Positions 8,646 through 16,133 of a stretch of 22,537 nt of DNA are shown piece after piece. The number at the start of each line of letters is the position of its first letter. Within the stretch, counting starts at the first letter, position 1. The translations under genes and the position numbers were made by a program. The notes beneath the pieces are model-generated. The model made no database searches. It worked only from the letters and a program-made list of their open reading frames with translations, and was not told where the DNA came from. The stretch spans positions 43,547-66,083 of the forward strand of contig MLAK01000761.1 in assembly GCA_001839685.1 (NCBI GenBank). The letters run 5' to 3'. Origin of the DNA: Tritrichomonas foetus (Eukaryota > Parabasalia > Tritrichomonadida > Tritrichomonadidae).

Positions 8646-9259
8646 TTTTTTCCCCTTACTTGTTTTTAATAAATCTTTCTACTCTATCTTTATATTTTAT
8701 CTTGTAAAGCAGAGCGTTTTATTCCACTTGGATGTAATTGGTAACTTTTCAAGTCACCAATACACGAAATATGATGCTTCCCAAAGAAAAAAATAAAGAG
8801 AAATGCTTTTAATGAAGATGATAAATTGTGTTCCGCATATATATTCGATTTTTTGACCTCTGAAAAGAGTGAGAACTTATTATTCATTGATGTAACCGGA
8901 AAAAAAAATGTTTTGATGGTTTCATCACAATAAACTATATTTTTAGAGGTGAATACATATTTTTGCATGCCTATATAATGTTATATTTGACTGTTATATG
9001 ATATTTAAATATACTATTGGACTCATTATCAATATGAACAAGTAAATATTTTTATTATTTCTCTTGTTAAAAACATATATAAGAAGTATAAAACATGCAT
9101 AATATGTAATAAAGTGACATGTGAGTCACAATGAAGGATATTTCACATAAAAGACTGTGAACTCAATAACATACGAAATGTTAGATTTTTTTCTCAGCAA
9201 AATCAAAAAATATAGTGACTGAGAATGAATTATTCTGATTTTAAGAGAGATAAAAAAAA
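8646..9259. other. Intergenic region with a coding-like remnant
   Basis: No intact gene is supported between 8646 and the hairpin at 9260. The stretch 8700-8933 holds a possible plus-strand gene remnant, overlapped by an uninterrupted minus-strand frame at 8690-8968. The rest is AT-rich without visible structure. Confidence 0.5.
8705..8933 (+). pseudogene. Possible gene remnant on the plus strand
   Basis: One frame reads protein-like throughout but has two stops (one being TGA 8772-8774). The final 52 codons, 8775-8930, are open and contain AFNEDDKLCSAYIFDFLTSE and NLLFIDVTGKKNVLMVSS, ending at TAA 8931-8933. Codons are rich in first-position G, as in the real genes here. A competing 92-codon ATG frame (8968 to 8690, minus) has a Phe-rich stretch and looks less gene-like, but it is unbroken. 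Neither is recognised. Confidence 0.25.
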
Positions 9260-9391
9260 GGTATATGTGAAGTGATATTTGCTGACCTTCGACTCATTTG
9301 GCTGCTTCGAGCCTCGGCCATGTTCACCAGCAAGCGCCTCCTCCAAGTCGAAGTGACCCAAAGAATCAGTAAATATCTCTTCACATATACC
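9260..9391. other. GC-rich 132-nt foldback: long hairpin, possible small RNA gene or miniature inverted-repeat element
   Basis: The outer arms 9260-9285 (starts GGTATATGTGAAG) and 9366-9391 (ends CTTCACATATACC) pair over 26 positions with one T-T mismatch and one G-U pair. A second stem pairs CTTCGACT (9287-9294) with AGTCGAAG (9346-9353). A third pairs GGC-GCTT (9300-9307, one bulged T) with AAGCGCC (9332-9338). The core, about 9286-9358, is far richer in G and C than the DNA around it. On the minus strand the same DNA lies inside a 54-codon ATG frame, 9394-9230, containing HFDLEEALAGEHGRGSKQP. It could be a structured non-coding RNA, a foldback transposable element, or a fragment of a gene with different base composition. 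It does not match any RNA class I can recall. Confidence 0.6.
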
Positions 9392-9403
9392 CATTTATAC
9401 ATT
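9391..9403 (+). promoter_or_regulatory. Recurrent intergenic motif CCATTTATACATT (copy 2)
   Basis: Identical 13 bases to 385-397, beginning at the last base of the 9260-9391 hairpin. It is followed by two direct copies of ATTTGACCTT (9401-9410 and 9412-9421) and by CTCATCGA at about 9428-9435, echoing the CTCATCGA that follows copy 1. No gene start lies just downstream, so if this is a promoter it serves an unrecognised, perhaps non-coding, transcript. Confidence 0.35.
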
Positions 9404-10249
9404 TGACCTTTATTTGACCTTATTTTACTCATCGAAAATCTCAAGCGATTTTAATTCCCACCGATAACCAATCTTATACTCACAATAATTTGATCTTCTG
9501 GTACAAAGACTATCTTTGAAGGATAGATTATTGATCAAAAAGAAATATATTATGAGAAAATATGAAAAGATACTTGGAATTGTAATGTCGGATTTGTGAG
9601 AATTAAAAACCTATTAAAAGTAAAATAAAATTCGTTGAAAATCTAAATATCTTATTTTAATTTTGAATGAATTATAATTATTATTTGAATGCTTTTATAG
9701 ATTGTATTAAATAGAAATAATTATTTCTGAAGGAACCATTCAAAATTAGTAGAAGGAATGAGTCAATTATTAAATTGAATTTTTAAAGAGAACTTTTGAA
9801 AATTATCGAAAAAATTCAAATTATTAAATAGCTTTTACGAACAATTAATAAAAATATTCAATATTTTGATATGAGATTCAAAAAATAATGATATTGAATG
9901 ATGATTATTTCAATATTCACTAAATATTTTAATATTTTTCAACGATACTTTGAATTATGATAAAGAATATTAGAAAATGAAAATATCTTTATCCAAAAGG
10001 ATTTGTATTCTAAACTGTAATCACAAAAAACTACGGAATATGGTATTCACCAAGAAAATAGGAGGACCCAATATTCACATAATTTCGAAAAATTCAGATA
10101 AACAGCGACACGAAATTGAGAACGCTAAAAAACGAAATTGAATTGATTCAAAAAATTGCAAAATTGAGTGAATATATCCCAATATGGATCAAAGAAAAAG
10201 TGAAATTAATTGAATTTACAATCAGCAGATACAAATTAATAGTTTTACA
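9404..10249. other. AT-rich intergenic region upstream of the kinase gene
   Basis: About 850 very AT-rich bases with stops in all frames and no supported gene or RNA. The kinase promoter must lie at its right end; a TCA triplet at 10222-10224 is 26-28 bases before the start codon. Confidence 0.5.
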
Positions 10250-11200
10250 ATGTTTGAACCTGATTCCATTAATCTTGAGCAAGAAGCATTGATTGGAACA
10301 GGCCGGTTTGGATCAGTTTACCGAGCTCGATCGTTGAAATTCAACACATACTTCGCATTAAAGACAATTCCAAAAGGCGAGCTTACAAGTGATGAAATGT
10401 TCCACAATGAAGTTGAAATGCTTCGTCATTTATGCCATCCAAATATCGTCAATTTATACAACTTCTACACCACGACATCGTCATACAATATATTGATGCA
10501 ATATTGCGAGAATAGCACGCTTAAATCGTGTGTTTTAAGAGAAGGATGTTTAAATACAGAAAAGTTTGCGACAATATTTCGCCAAGTTTTAGAAGCAATA
10601 AAATATTGTCATTCCAGAAACATCGCCCATCGAGATTTGAAGCCCGAAAATATCCTTTTTGATGCGTATGGAAGAGTCCAAATCGCAGATTGGGGACAGG
10701 GGATCTCATCTGAAAATGGTATAGTTGATACATATTGCGGCACTCTGTCCTACGCTTCACCAGAGTGTCTCAATAAATGCCCATTTAATGTTTTCAAAAG
10801 TGACATGTACAGTCTTGGCGTCTGCATGTATTTTTCCGTTCTTGGTAAAGTTCCATGGACAGAAACTGTTCCAATATTGAAGAAAGAACAGATTTTGAAT
10901 AACGAATATTTGATTCCACCTTTCGTTGATAACGATATTGCAGATGTGATTCGTGATTTATTGAATATTGATCCACTGAAAAGGCCATCACCTGATGATC
11001 TTCTAAAGCTTCCACTTTTTCAGATAGAAGATCATCATATTGTCAAAGGAAAAAGATTGCCGATTCCATCATTCAGAATATCCCACAAAGAAAGAAGACC
11101 TTCAACAAGTCTTAGCACAATCAAAAATTCGATACAATATGAAAGAAGACCATCTCTTCAAGATTTGCATATTATTAGATATACAAACATTAATCCATAA
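10250..11200 (+). CDS. CAMK-like protein kinase with DWG in place of DFG (316 aa)
   Basis: A compact Ser/Thr kinase. In order: glycine loop GTGRFGSV at 16-23, ATP-binding Lys38 (FALKTI), likely helix-C Glu54 (NEVEML), hinge near MQYCEN, catalytic loop HRDLKPEN at 127-134 with Asp129, metal-binding DWG at 147-149, and an activation segment TYCGTLSYASPE ending in SPE 170-172. KSDMYSLGVCMYF and a PxDLLKLPLF-type end to the C-lobe follow. LKPEN and CGTxxYxxPE point to the CAMK group, which is expanded in trichomonads. All catalytic residues are kept, so it should be active despite Trp for Phe in DFG. The C-terminal tail (about 260-316) has two ERRPS repeats (RRPS 282-285 and 299-302), basic-directed phosphosite-like motifs. 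It is convergent with the gene ending at 11755. The substrate is unknown. Confidence 0.92.
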   Translation: MFEPDSINLEQEALIGTGRFGSVYRARSLKFNTYFALKTIPKGELTSDEMFHNEVEMLRHLCHPNIVNLYNFYTTTSSYNILMQYCENSTLKSCVLREGCLNTEKFATIFRQVLEAIKYCHSRNIAHRDLKPENILFDAYGRVQIADWGQGISSENGIVDTYCGTLSYASPECLNKCPFNVFKSDMYSLGVCMYFSVLGKVPWTETVPILKKEQILNNEYLIPPFVDNDIADVIRDLLNIDPLKRPSPDDLLKLPLFQIEDHHIVKGKRLPIPSFRISHKERRPSTSLSTIKNSIQYERRPSLQDLHIIRYTNINP

Positions 11201-11754
11201 TTTCATTGTTTGTTCAAATATTGTTTTATTTTGTGAGTAAATGTTATTTTTTTTATCATCCATAGTTTTATTGATTTTTACTCTTTGAAAAGACCTATGA
11301 AGTGCTTTTTTCTGTTCGAATATATCAATGAATTAAAATATTGATGAGAAAACACAACTGCTTAAATTTGTCACAACCATCAATTGATACAAAAAGATAA
11401 AGTTTATATTTTATGATGTTTTAAAAGAGCCATACTCTATCTAATTATCATATAGTGCAAGATATGGCGCTCTTAAAACAAGAAATAACTTTGAACATAA
11501 ATATTAACATATAGTCGAGATGAAACCAATCATGAGGGCTGTATTAGTGTAATGCCATATCAAAGACTTCTAAAAAGTTATTATTTTTTTTTTATGAGAG
11601 AGGAATACATTTTATTAATGACTGTATCCGCTAATATTTATATATAATGATTTGTATGATTCTTTTTTTACTTTTACTTTAATAGTCGATTTTTTAGATA
11701 TTACCATTTTTTTAATTTTAATTTTCTTAAAACTAAAAAAGGCTATTCATTTTC
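11201..11754. other. Convergent 3' intergenic region with an imperfect hairpin
   Basis: It lies between the stops of two converging genes. An imperfect inverted repeat spans 11418-11479: GTTTTAAAAGAGC (11418-11430) pairs with GCTCTTAAAAC (11469-11479) apart from two bulged A, and CCATA (11430-11434) can pair with TATGG (11463-11467). It may be a 3' UTR structure. No gene is supported. Confidence 0.45.
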
Positions 11755-12777
11755 TCAAGCATCTTCGTCAATCATTGTCTTGACACGTCCAGCGAGAGCC
11801 TTACGGATTGCAGCCATTGGATCTTCTTCTGGAACGATTTGTGGTTTTTCATGCTTTTGTAAATTAAGATCGATTTGTTCCTTACATTCTGTTCTCTTTT
11901 GATCGACAATTTGTTGTCTTCTTTTCTCGAAAGCTTCCTTTCTTTTTGCGATTTCAGCGGCATCCAAAGTTTTGTTCATTGTTTCTCTTTCTTTCAGGAT
12001 CTTTCTTTTCATTTCAGCTCGTTGTGCTTCAGTTATCTTTGGAACATCTGTAGAAGCGAGCGGCTTTGGTTTTGGTGCTTCTTCTTCTTCTTTCTTTTCT
12101 GGGGCTGGCTCCATTGGCGCCAAAACGACAGGTTCCTTTTTGGCAGGAAGTGGTTTTTGTTCTGGTTCAGGTGTTGGTTCAGGTTCAGGTTCTGGTTCAG
12201 GGGTTGGCTCAGGCGTAGGTTCTGATTCTGGGACGGTTGGTTCGAGGAGCTCCTCTGGCTTGGTTGGAATTAATCCAAGCTCAGATTCAACCTGGTTGAG
12301 TTGTGATGTAGCAACTTGGGCAGCTTGTTCTTGAATTTGGACCTCTTGTTGAGCAGCACCTTCTGTGACAAAAAAGGCTGCTGGATCTTCGCCCTCGATC
12401 AAAAATGAAGCAGCAGCTTCGCGATCGAGCATAACATTATAGGCATACATTTTAGCAGCAAAGTAACGAAAATCAGTTGCCTGTTTAAGAACATGAATAA
12501 CATCAGCTGCAATCGAATCTGGATGTTCACAAGCGGCGAGGCAGGCTTCCTGGAATATTTCGAAGTTGATGCCAATAATGTCGAGTAAGTAAATATTCAA
12601 TGTATCTTCAATCACTTTGCAGAAAGTCTTGTGGCAATTTAAATGTTCGAGTGAATATTCTTCGTCTCCTGTGAAAATGTTACAGTTTGCAAGAACAAAA
12701 TCCTTGATTGTATCTTTCCACATTGGAGATGTGAAGAATTCTTGTGTAATATCGAGGATTGGTAAGGGCTCTCCCAT
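11755..12777 (-). CDS. CFAP36-like BART-domain protein (340 aa)
   Basis: CFAP36 (CCDC104) and ARL2BP carry the BART domain, which binds ARL2/ARL3-type small GTPases; CFAP36 is ciliary. After the start, about residues 8-125 match BART: ITQEFFTSPMWKDTIKDFV, NCNIFTGDEEYSLEHL, FCKVIEDTLNIYLLDIIGIN and FQEACLAACE correspond to the animal GPDWSIPILDFVEQKCEVF, VEKLLEGYLKEIGI and FQEACTSPL segments. A Pro/Glu tract (TPEPTPEPEPEPEP type) lies near 184-210 and a charged coiled coil (KRKEAFEKRRQQIVDQKR) near 250-315. Human CFAP36 is of very similar length. The start is placed at the ATG at 12777, since the longer frame to 12795 begins with TTG. On the minus strand TCATTTCC (12792-12785), an initiator-like element, sits just before this ATG and supports it. 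Confidence 0.8.
   Translation of the reverse strand: MGEPLPILDITQEFFTSPMWKDTIKDFVLANCNIFTGDEEYSLEHLNCHKTFCKVIEDTLNIYLLDIIGINFEIFQEACLAACEHPDSIAADVIHVLKQATDFRYFAAKMYAYNVMLDREAAASFLIEGEDPAAFFVTEGAAQQEVQIQEQAAQVATSQLNQVESELGLIPTKPEELLEPTVPESEPTPEPTPEPEPEPEPTPEPEQKPLPAKKEPVVLAPMEPAPEKKEEEEAPKPKPLASTDVPKITEAQRAEMKRKILKERETMNKTLDAAEIAKRKEAFEKRRQQIVDQKRTECKEQIDLNLQKHEKPQIVPEEDPMAAIRKALAGRVKTMIDEDA
12152..12236 (-). repeat. Coding repeat for a Pro-Glu tract
   Basis: On the plus strand, six-base units such as GGTTCA and GGTTCT recur and encode (T/E)PEPEP on the minus strand inside the CFAP36-like gene. It is probably a disordered linker that varies in length. Confidence 0.6.
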
Positions 12778-13548
12778 TTCTTCTGGAAATGACAAATTGC
12801 TAAACGGTCATCATTTTCTTTGAATTTTCTTTTGATTATAATGGTTTCGCTTTTTTTTGTGGTGCAGATAACTTGCTCAAATATTAATATAGAAGGAAAA
12901 CGTTAACCATAATAAATATAAAATTAGTAACCATAAAATATTTCATCAATATTTTGGCTTCACTCATTTGTCATATATAAATATGAGAATAATAAAATGG
13001 GGATAACTTTTTATTATTAAGAAATAGATATCTTCTGGCATGTCGTAAAATCAGGCATATAAATGAATTGACTTTTCTGGGGTAAAAAAGACTCCTTCGA
13101 GAAATGAGTCAAACACTTAGAAAAAATGACGAAATATGGATTGGCGGTATCCTGCTGTTTGAACCATGCTGCAAGTACTACTGCTTTTTGTGATGATGAA
13201 TTCTAATAAATTTAAGAATTTTCTTGTTGTTAGATTTGTTACAACAATTTATAGATAATCGTTGATACTGGTAAAAGTCGAGGGTTTCAAATATTCCGTT
13301 TATCACATTTTGTTTCTGTTTGCATCATGTTTATTGGTCGTCCAACATCTGATGTGGCATATCAGTAAGATGTGAGATATTCGATTATTCAAATTTCCCA
13401 TCTCAGAAAATAAGACTATATAAATACTGAATAAATTCATAACTTTCTATACTTTTCAATCAATAATTATCTGATAAAATAGTGGTCAATATAATAAACG
13501 TTCGATTAGAATATAAAAGTAAACGGATTATATTATTTAAAAGATAAA
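12778..13548. promoter_or_regulatory. Divergent intergenic region between the CFAP36-like gene and the 114-aa gene
   Basis: 771 bases containing both promoters. The minus-side initiator-like TCATTTCC is at 12792-12785. A perfect inverted repeat, AAAATATT-TCATC-AATATTTT, is at 12935-12955. An imperfect hairpin at 13345-13373 pairs ACATCTGAT with ATCAG(TAAG)ATGT. A 29-codon ATG frame at 13104-13193 (MSQTLRKNDEIWIGG start) is too short to call. No gene is supported. Confidence 0.45.
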
Positions 13549-13893
13549 ATGACCACCGATGTTGCTCAACGCCCAGATCTCCAACAATTGCGCCAAGAAG
13601 TTGACAAAGTCATGCAATCTGTTAGAGAATTTGATGAACAAATCGAAGAACGCAACCAACAAAGACTCCTTTTGATCGAGCAATTAAGAGACCTTCTCCC
13701 ACCAGAACAATTTGAGCGCTTTGAAAAGATTATCAATAAGACTGTAGAAGCAGTCAGGCCAGCCCCAGATCCATCATATCTCCCACCACTCGAAATTGAC
13801 GAACAGAATCCACTTGAAAGCCTCCGTAAAATCCGTTGCCAGATTGCACAAGAAGTGTGTTCAGTAATGGGTGTCGAACCACCCCATGTTTAA
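13549..13893 (+). CDS. Small coiled-coil protein (114 aa), function unknown
   Basis: An ATG-to-TAA frame with codon use more biased than its neighbours (many GAA, CAA, CCA and AGA codons, few rare ones), suggesting good expression. Residues 8-55 form a charged coiled coil (LQQLRQEVDKVMQSVREFDE) leading to RDLLPPEQFERFEKIIN. A Pro-rich linker (RPAPDPSYLPPLE) follows, then a second helix (NPLESLRKIRCQIAQEVCSV) and the end VMGVEPPHV. There is no signal peptide, membrane span or recognised motif. It could be a small complex subunit of the BLOC, prefoldin or cytoskeletal kind, but I cannot assign it. The next gene starts 240 bases downstream on the same strand. Confidence 0.8.
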   Translation: MTTDVAQRPDLQQLRQEVDKVMQSVREFDEQIEERNQQRLLLIEQLRDLLPPEQFERFEKIINKTVEAVRPAPDPSYLPPLEIDEQNPLESLRKIRCQIAQEVCSVMGVEPPHV

Positions 13894-13956
13894 AAACAAA
13901 TCAGAAACGCTATATGTTTTTTCCGATATTTTTTTATTTTATATCTTTTTGTCTCT

Positions 13957-13968
13957 CCATTTATACAT
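13957..13968 (+). promoter_or_regulatory. Recurrent intergenic motif CCATTTATACAT (copy 3)
   Basis: It shares 12 bases with the copies at 385 and 9391. It lies between the 114-aa gene and the TBC gene, 166 bases before the latter's start. A perfect palindrome, ATTCGATCGAAT, is at 14037-14048 in the same interval. Confidence 0.3.
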
Positions 13969-14120
13969 GAAATGTGAGATGAAATCGAATAAAATCTCTT
14001 TCATTTTTTTGAGAAGAATTTATCATATCAAATTTCATTCGATCGAATTTAAAATGACATCTCATACTTTCTATCAAAATTTAAATATGACATAATAAAA
14101 ATTGACTCAATCCAGAAAAC

Positions 14121-14130
14121 TCATAACTCA
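14121..14130 (+). promoter_or_regulatory. Initiator-like element before the TBC gene
   Basis: TCATAACTCA lies just before the ATG at 14134, with its first A 11 bases upstream. This is the position expected for a parabasalid initiator (TCA-Y-T/A type), which serves as both transcription start and core promoter in Trichomonas. The match is partial. Confidence 0.35.
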
Positions 14131-14133
14131 CAC

Positions 14134-15717
14134 ATGGACAGTCGTATTATCATTCACATCAAAGGTGTTCATTTCGAAATCGACAAAGACAAATCCTGCA
14201 CAGGAGATTTTTACTTAAAATCCACAAATTACGGGTATAATTTCGAATATGTCCCAAATGACATCACAATCTTTTCAGAATTGGACCTCCAGCCAAACCA
14301 ATGTCGAATTTCATTCTTTTTACTTGAAGTCAACGAAATTGTTTACCATGAAGAGTCGCTAAATACCATTATTCTCAATTTTATTTTTTCAAAAGGAATG
14401 TCATTTCCATATTTTCGATTTTCATACTTCGCTCAAGCAACAGTTTCGCATCTTCTCGGCTTTCTCTCATTCAAAAACGCCATCCAACAATTTCCCACCT
14501 CATCAAATCGATATCAAGTCGTTAAACCGGACAATAGAAATTACCAAGTTATCGATAATGATGAATATATTTCACCAAAACACCTATTTTATCTTGTACA
14601 GCATAAACAAATTATTCATAATTTGAAATCAACAGATTTATCGTCTGAAGAAGAGCCGTTAACACTTGATGACTGTTTGACATTTTTCCAGGAGAATGGA
14701 ATATGCAGCCACTTTGAAAACCTCAAACGCGAAGTTTTCCGTCGAGGCTTAACAAATGAAGCACGATGTCGAGTTTGGCCTTATTTACTTGGCCTTTCAT
14801 CTCCATCAAAATCGACAATTGAAAATGAAAAGTTTTTGAATCGAAAATTGAAAGAATACCAATCAATTAGAAAGCAATGGAAATCAATAACAGAATCACA
14901 ACAGAAAGAAATTCCAGAAATAGCAGAACTTGTTCGTGTTGTAGAAAATGATGTGAAAAGAACAGATAGAACACTCCCTCAATTTCAAAAAGACAATTCA
15001 CCTAATCTGGTTTTACTTCACAATGTTCTTATTTCATATGCATTATATAATCACGATACTGGCTATGTCCAAGGAATGGGTGATTTAGTATCACCATTCA
15101 TTATATTATATATCAAAAATTGGACTGATAATGACCATGCTGAGTTTTACGATGGAAAGATAGTAACTCGAGATGAGGCAGAGTCATTCATGCTTTGGTT
15201 ATTATGCGGAATGATGGCAACAATGCAACATGACAGAATGTTCACAGAATTAGCACCTCATCAGCAATTTGCGATGGAAAGAGCTTATGAAATCACCAAA
15301 AGGACCAATCCGCCACTCAGAGAATGGCTGGTTGAAAACGAACTGACAGAATTATTTTTCTTATATCGCCCAATACTTTTATTATTTAAGAGAGAATTTG
15401 ATCTTTCCTTTGTGTATAGGCTTTGGGATTCTTTCTTCTCGCACACGAAACCTTTCTCTTTCCCAAGATTCTTTTTAGCAGCAGTTTTGATGATTTTGTT
15501 CCCACGTCTGATGCTACACACAAAAGGTGGAATTGGTGATGTAATGTCACTCACTGATAGGATCATTGGCTCTATTGACGGATATGCCGCATTGAATATT
15601 GCGATTGGTTTACAAGAAAGAATTAATGCCAGCGGAAAGACAACTGAGTGGGCTTTGGCAGCCTTACCCGATAAGTCTGAGTATCGTCAGTATCAATCGA
15701 AGTACATGAGCACATAA
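14134..15717 (+). CDS. TBC-domain Rab GTPase-activating protein, TBC1D15/Gyp7-like (527 aa)
   Basis: TBC proteins switch Rab GTPases off by supplying an arginine and a glutamine finger. The TBC domain runs from about residue 196 (LKREVFRRGLTNEARCRVWP) to about 480. The arginine-finger motif IxxDxxR appears as VENDVKR with Arg276, in VENDVKRTDRTLP. The glutamine finger is YVQGM at 311-315 with Gln313, followed by DLVSPF. LLFKREFDLSFVYRLWDSFF is the usual later motif. Both fingers are intact, so it should be catalytically active. The KEYQSIRKQWKSITESQQKE segment and spacing resemble TBC1D15/17 and yeast Gyp7 (Rab7/Ypt7 class). Residues 1-190 are a beta-rich region that may be a PH-like domain, as in that subfamily. 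A 40-residue insert (about 326-345, NWTDNDHAEFYDG) follows the Gln finger. The target Rab cannot be told from sequence. Confidence 0.92.
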   Translation: MDSRIIIHIKGVHFEIDKDKSCTGDFYLKSTNYGYNFEYVPNDITIFSELDLQPNQCRISFFLLEVNEIVYHEESLNTIILNFIFSKGMSFPYFRFSYFAQATVSHLLGFLSFKNAIQQFPTSSNRYQVVKPDNRNYQVIDNDEYISPKHLFYLVQHKQIIHNLKSTDLSSEEEPLTLDDCLTFFQENGICSHFENLKREVFRRGLTNEARCRVWPYLLGLSSPSKSTIENEKFLNRKLKEYQSIRKQWKSITESQQKEIPEIAELVRVVENDVKRTDRTLPQFQKDNSPNLVLLHNVLISYALYNHDTGYVQGMGDLVSPFIILYIKNWTDNDHAEFYDGKIVTRDEAESFMLWLLCGMMATMQHDRMFTELAPHQQFAMERAYEITKRTNPPLREWLVENELTELFFLYRPILLLFKREFDLSFVYRLWDSFFSHTKPFSFPRFFLAAVLMILFPRLMLHTKGGIGDVMSLTDRIIGSIDGYAALNIAIGLQERINASGKTTEWALAALPDKSEYRQYQSKYMST

Positions 15718-16133
15718 TTTATAGTATTTTATATTTATTAAATTTATAGACAACTCTCCTAAATTACTATCCTTTTATGATTCTTTCTTCTTTCTAATTT
15801 CTTCTTTCTAAATCTTTCTTCTTTCTAAATCTTTCTTCTTTCTAAATCTTTCTTCTTTCTAAATCTTTCTTCTTTCTAAATCTTTCCTTCACTTGAAAAA
15901 GTGCAAATACCAAATTCATTTCCTCATTTGCTTGAATTTATTGCCTGAGACAAAATGACACTTTGAAACAAGAAACACTGGAAATGTTTGATTTTCTTTT
16001 TGTTTTGCGATAACATGAAAGCAGAGTCATTGTTTAATCTGAGAAAATTTGAAAAAGATACATATAAATGACTTAAAAAAAGAAATGTCACAAATTGAGT
16101 TTTATCAAATTTTTTTACTCATATTGAGGTATT
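15718..16133. other. Convergent 3' intergenic region
   Basis: It lies between the converging TBC and BAR genes and holds the 17-bp tandem array at 15781-15890. TTATTGCCTGAGA at 15938-15950 also occurs at 4818-4830. No gene is supported. Confidence 0.55.
15781..15890 (+). repeat. 17-bp pyrimidine-rich minisatellite, about 6 copies
   Basis: The unit TAAATCTTTCTTCTTTC is repeated, with four perfect copies in the middle and degenerate copies at both ends. The plus strand is almost all pyrimidine apart from the TAAA. The first degenerate copies start some 60 bases after the TBC stop codon. Confidence 0.9.

Noticed and set aside
9260..9391. Hairpin as SRP RNA, RNase P RNA, U-snRNA or tRNA
   Set aside because: None of the landmark sequences I know for these RNAs is present, and the shape is one long hairpin.
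11972..12334. Gly/Ser-rich 120-codon plus-strand frame
   Set aside because: It is the complement of the Pro/Glu coding tract of the CFAP36-like gene. The repeat composition alone keeps it open.
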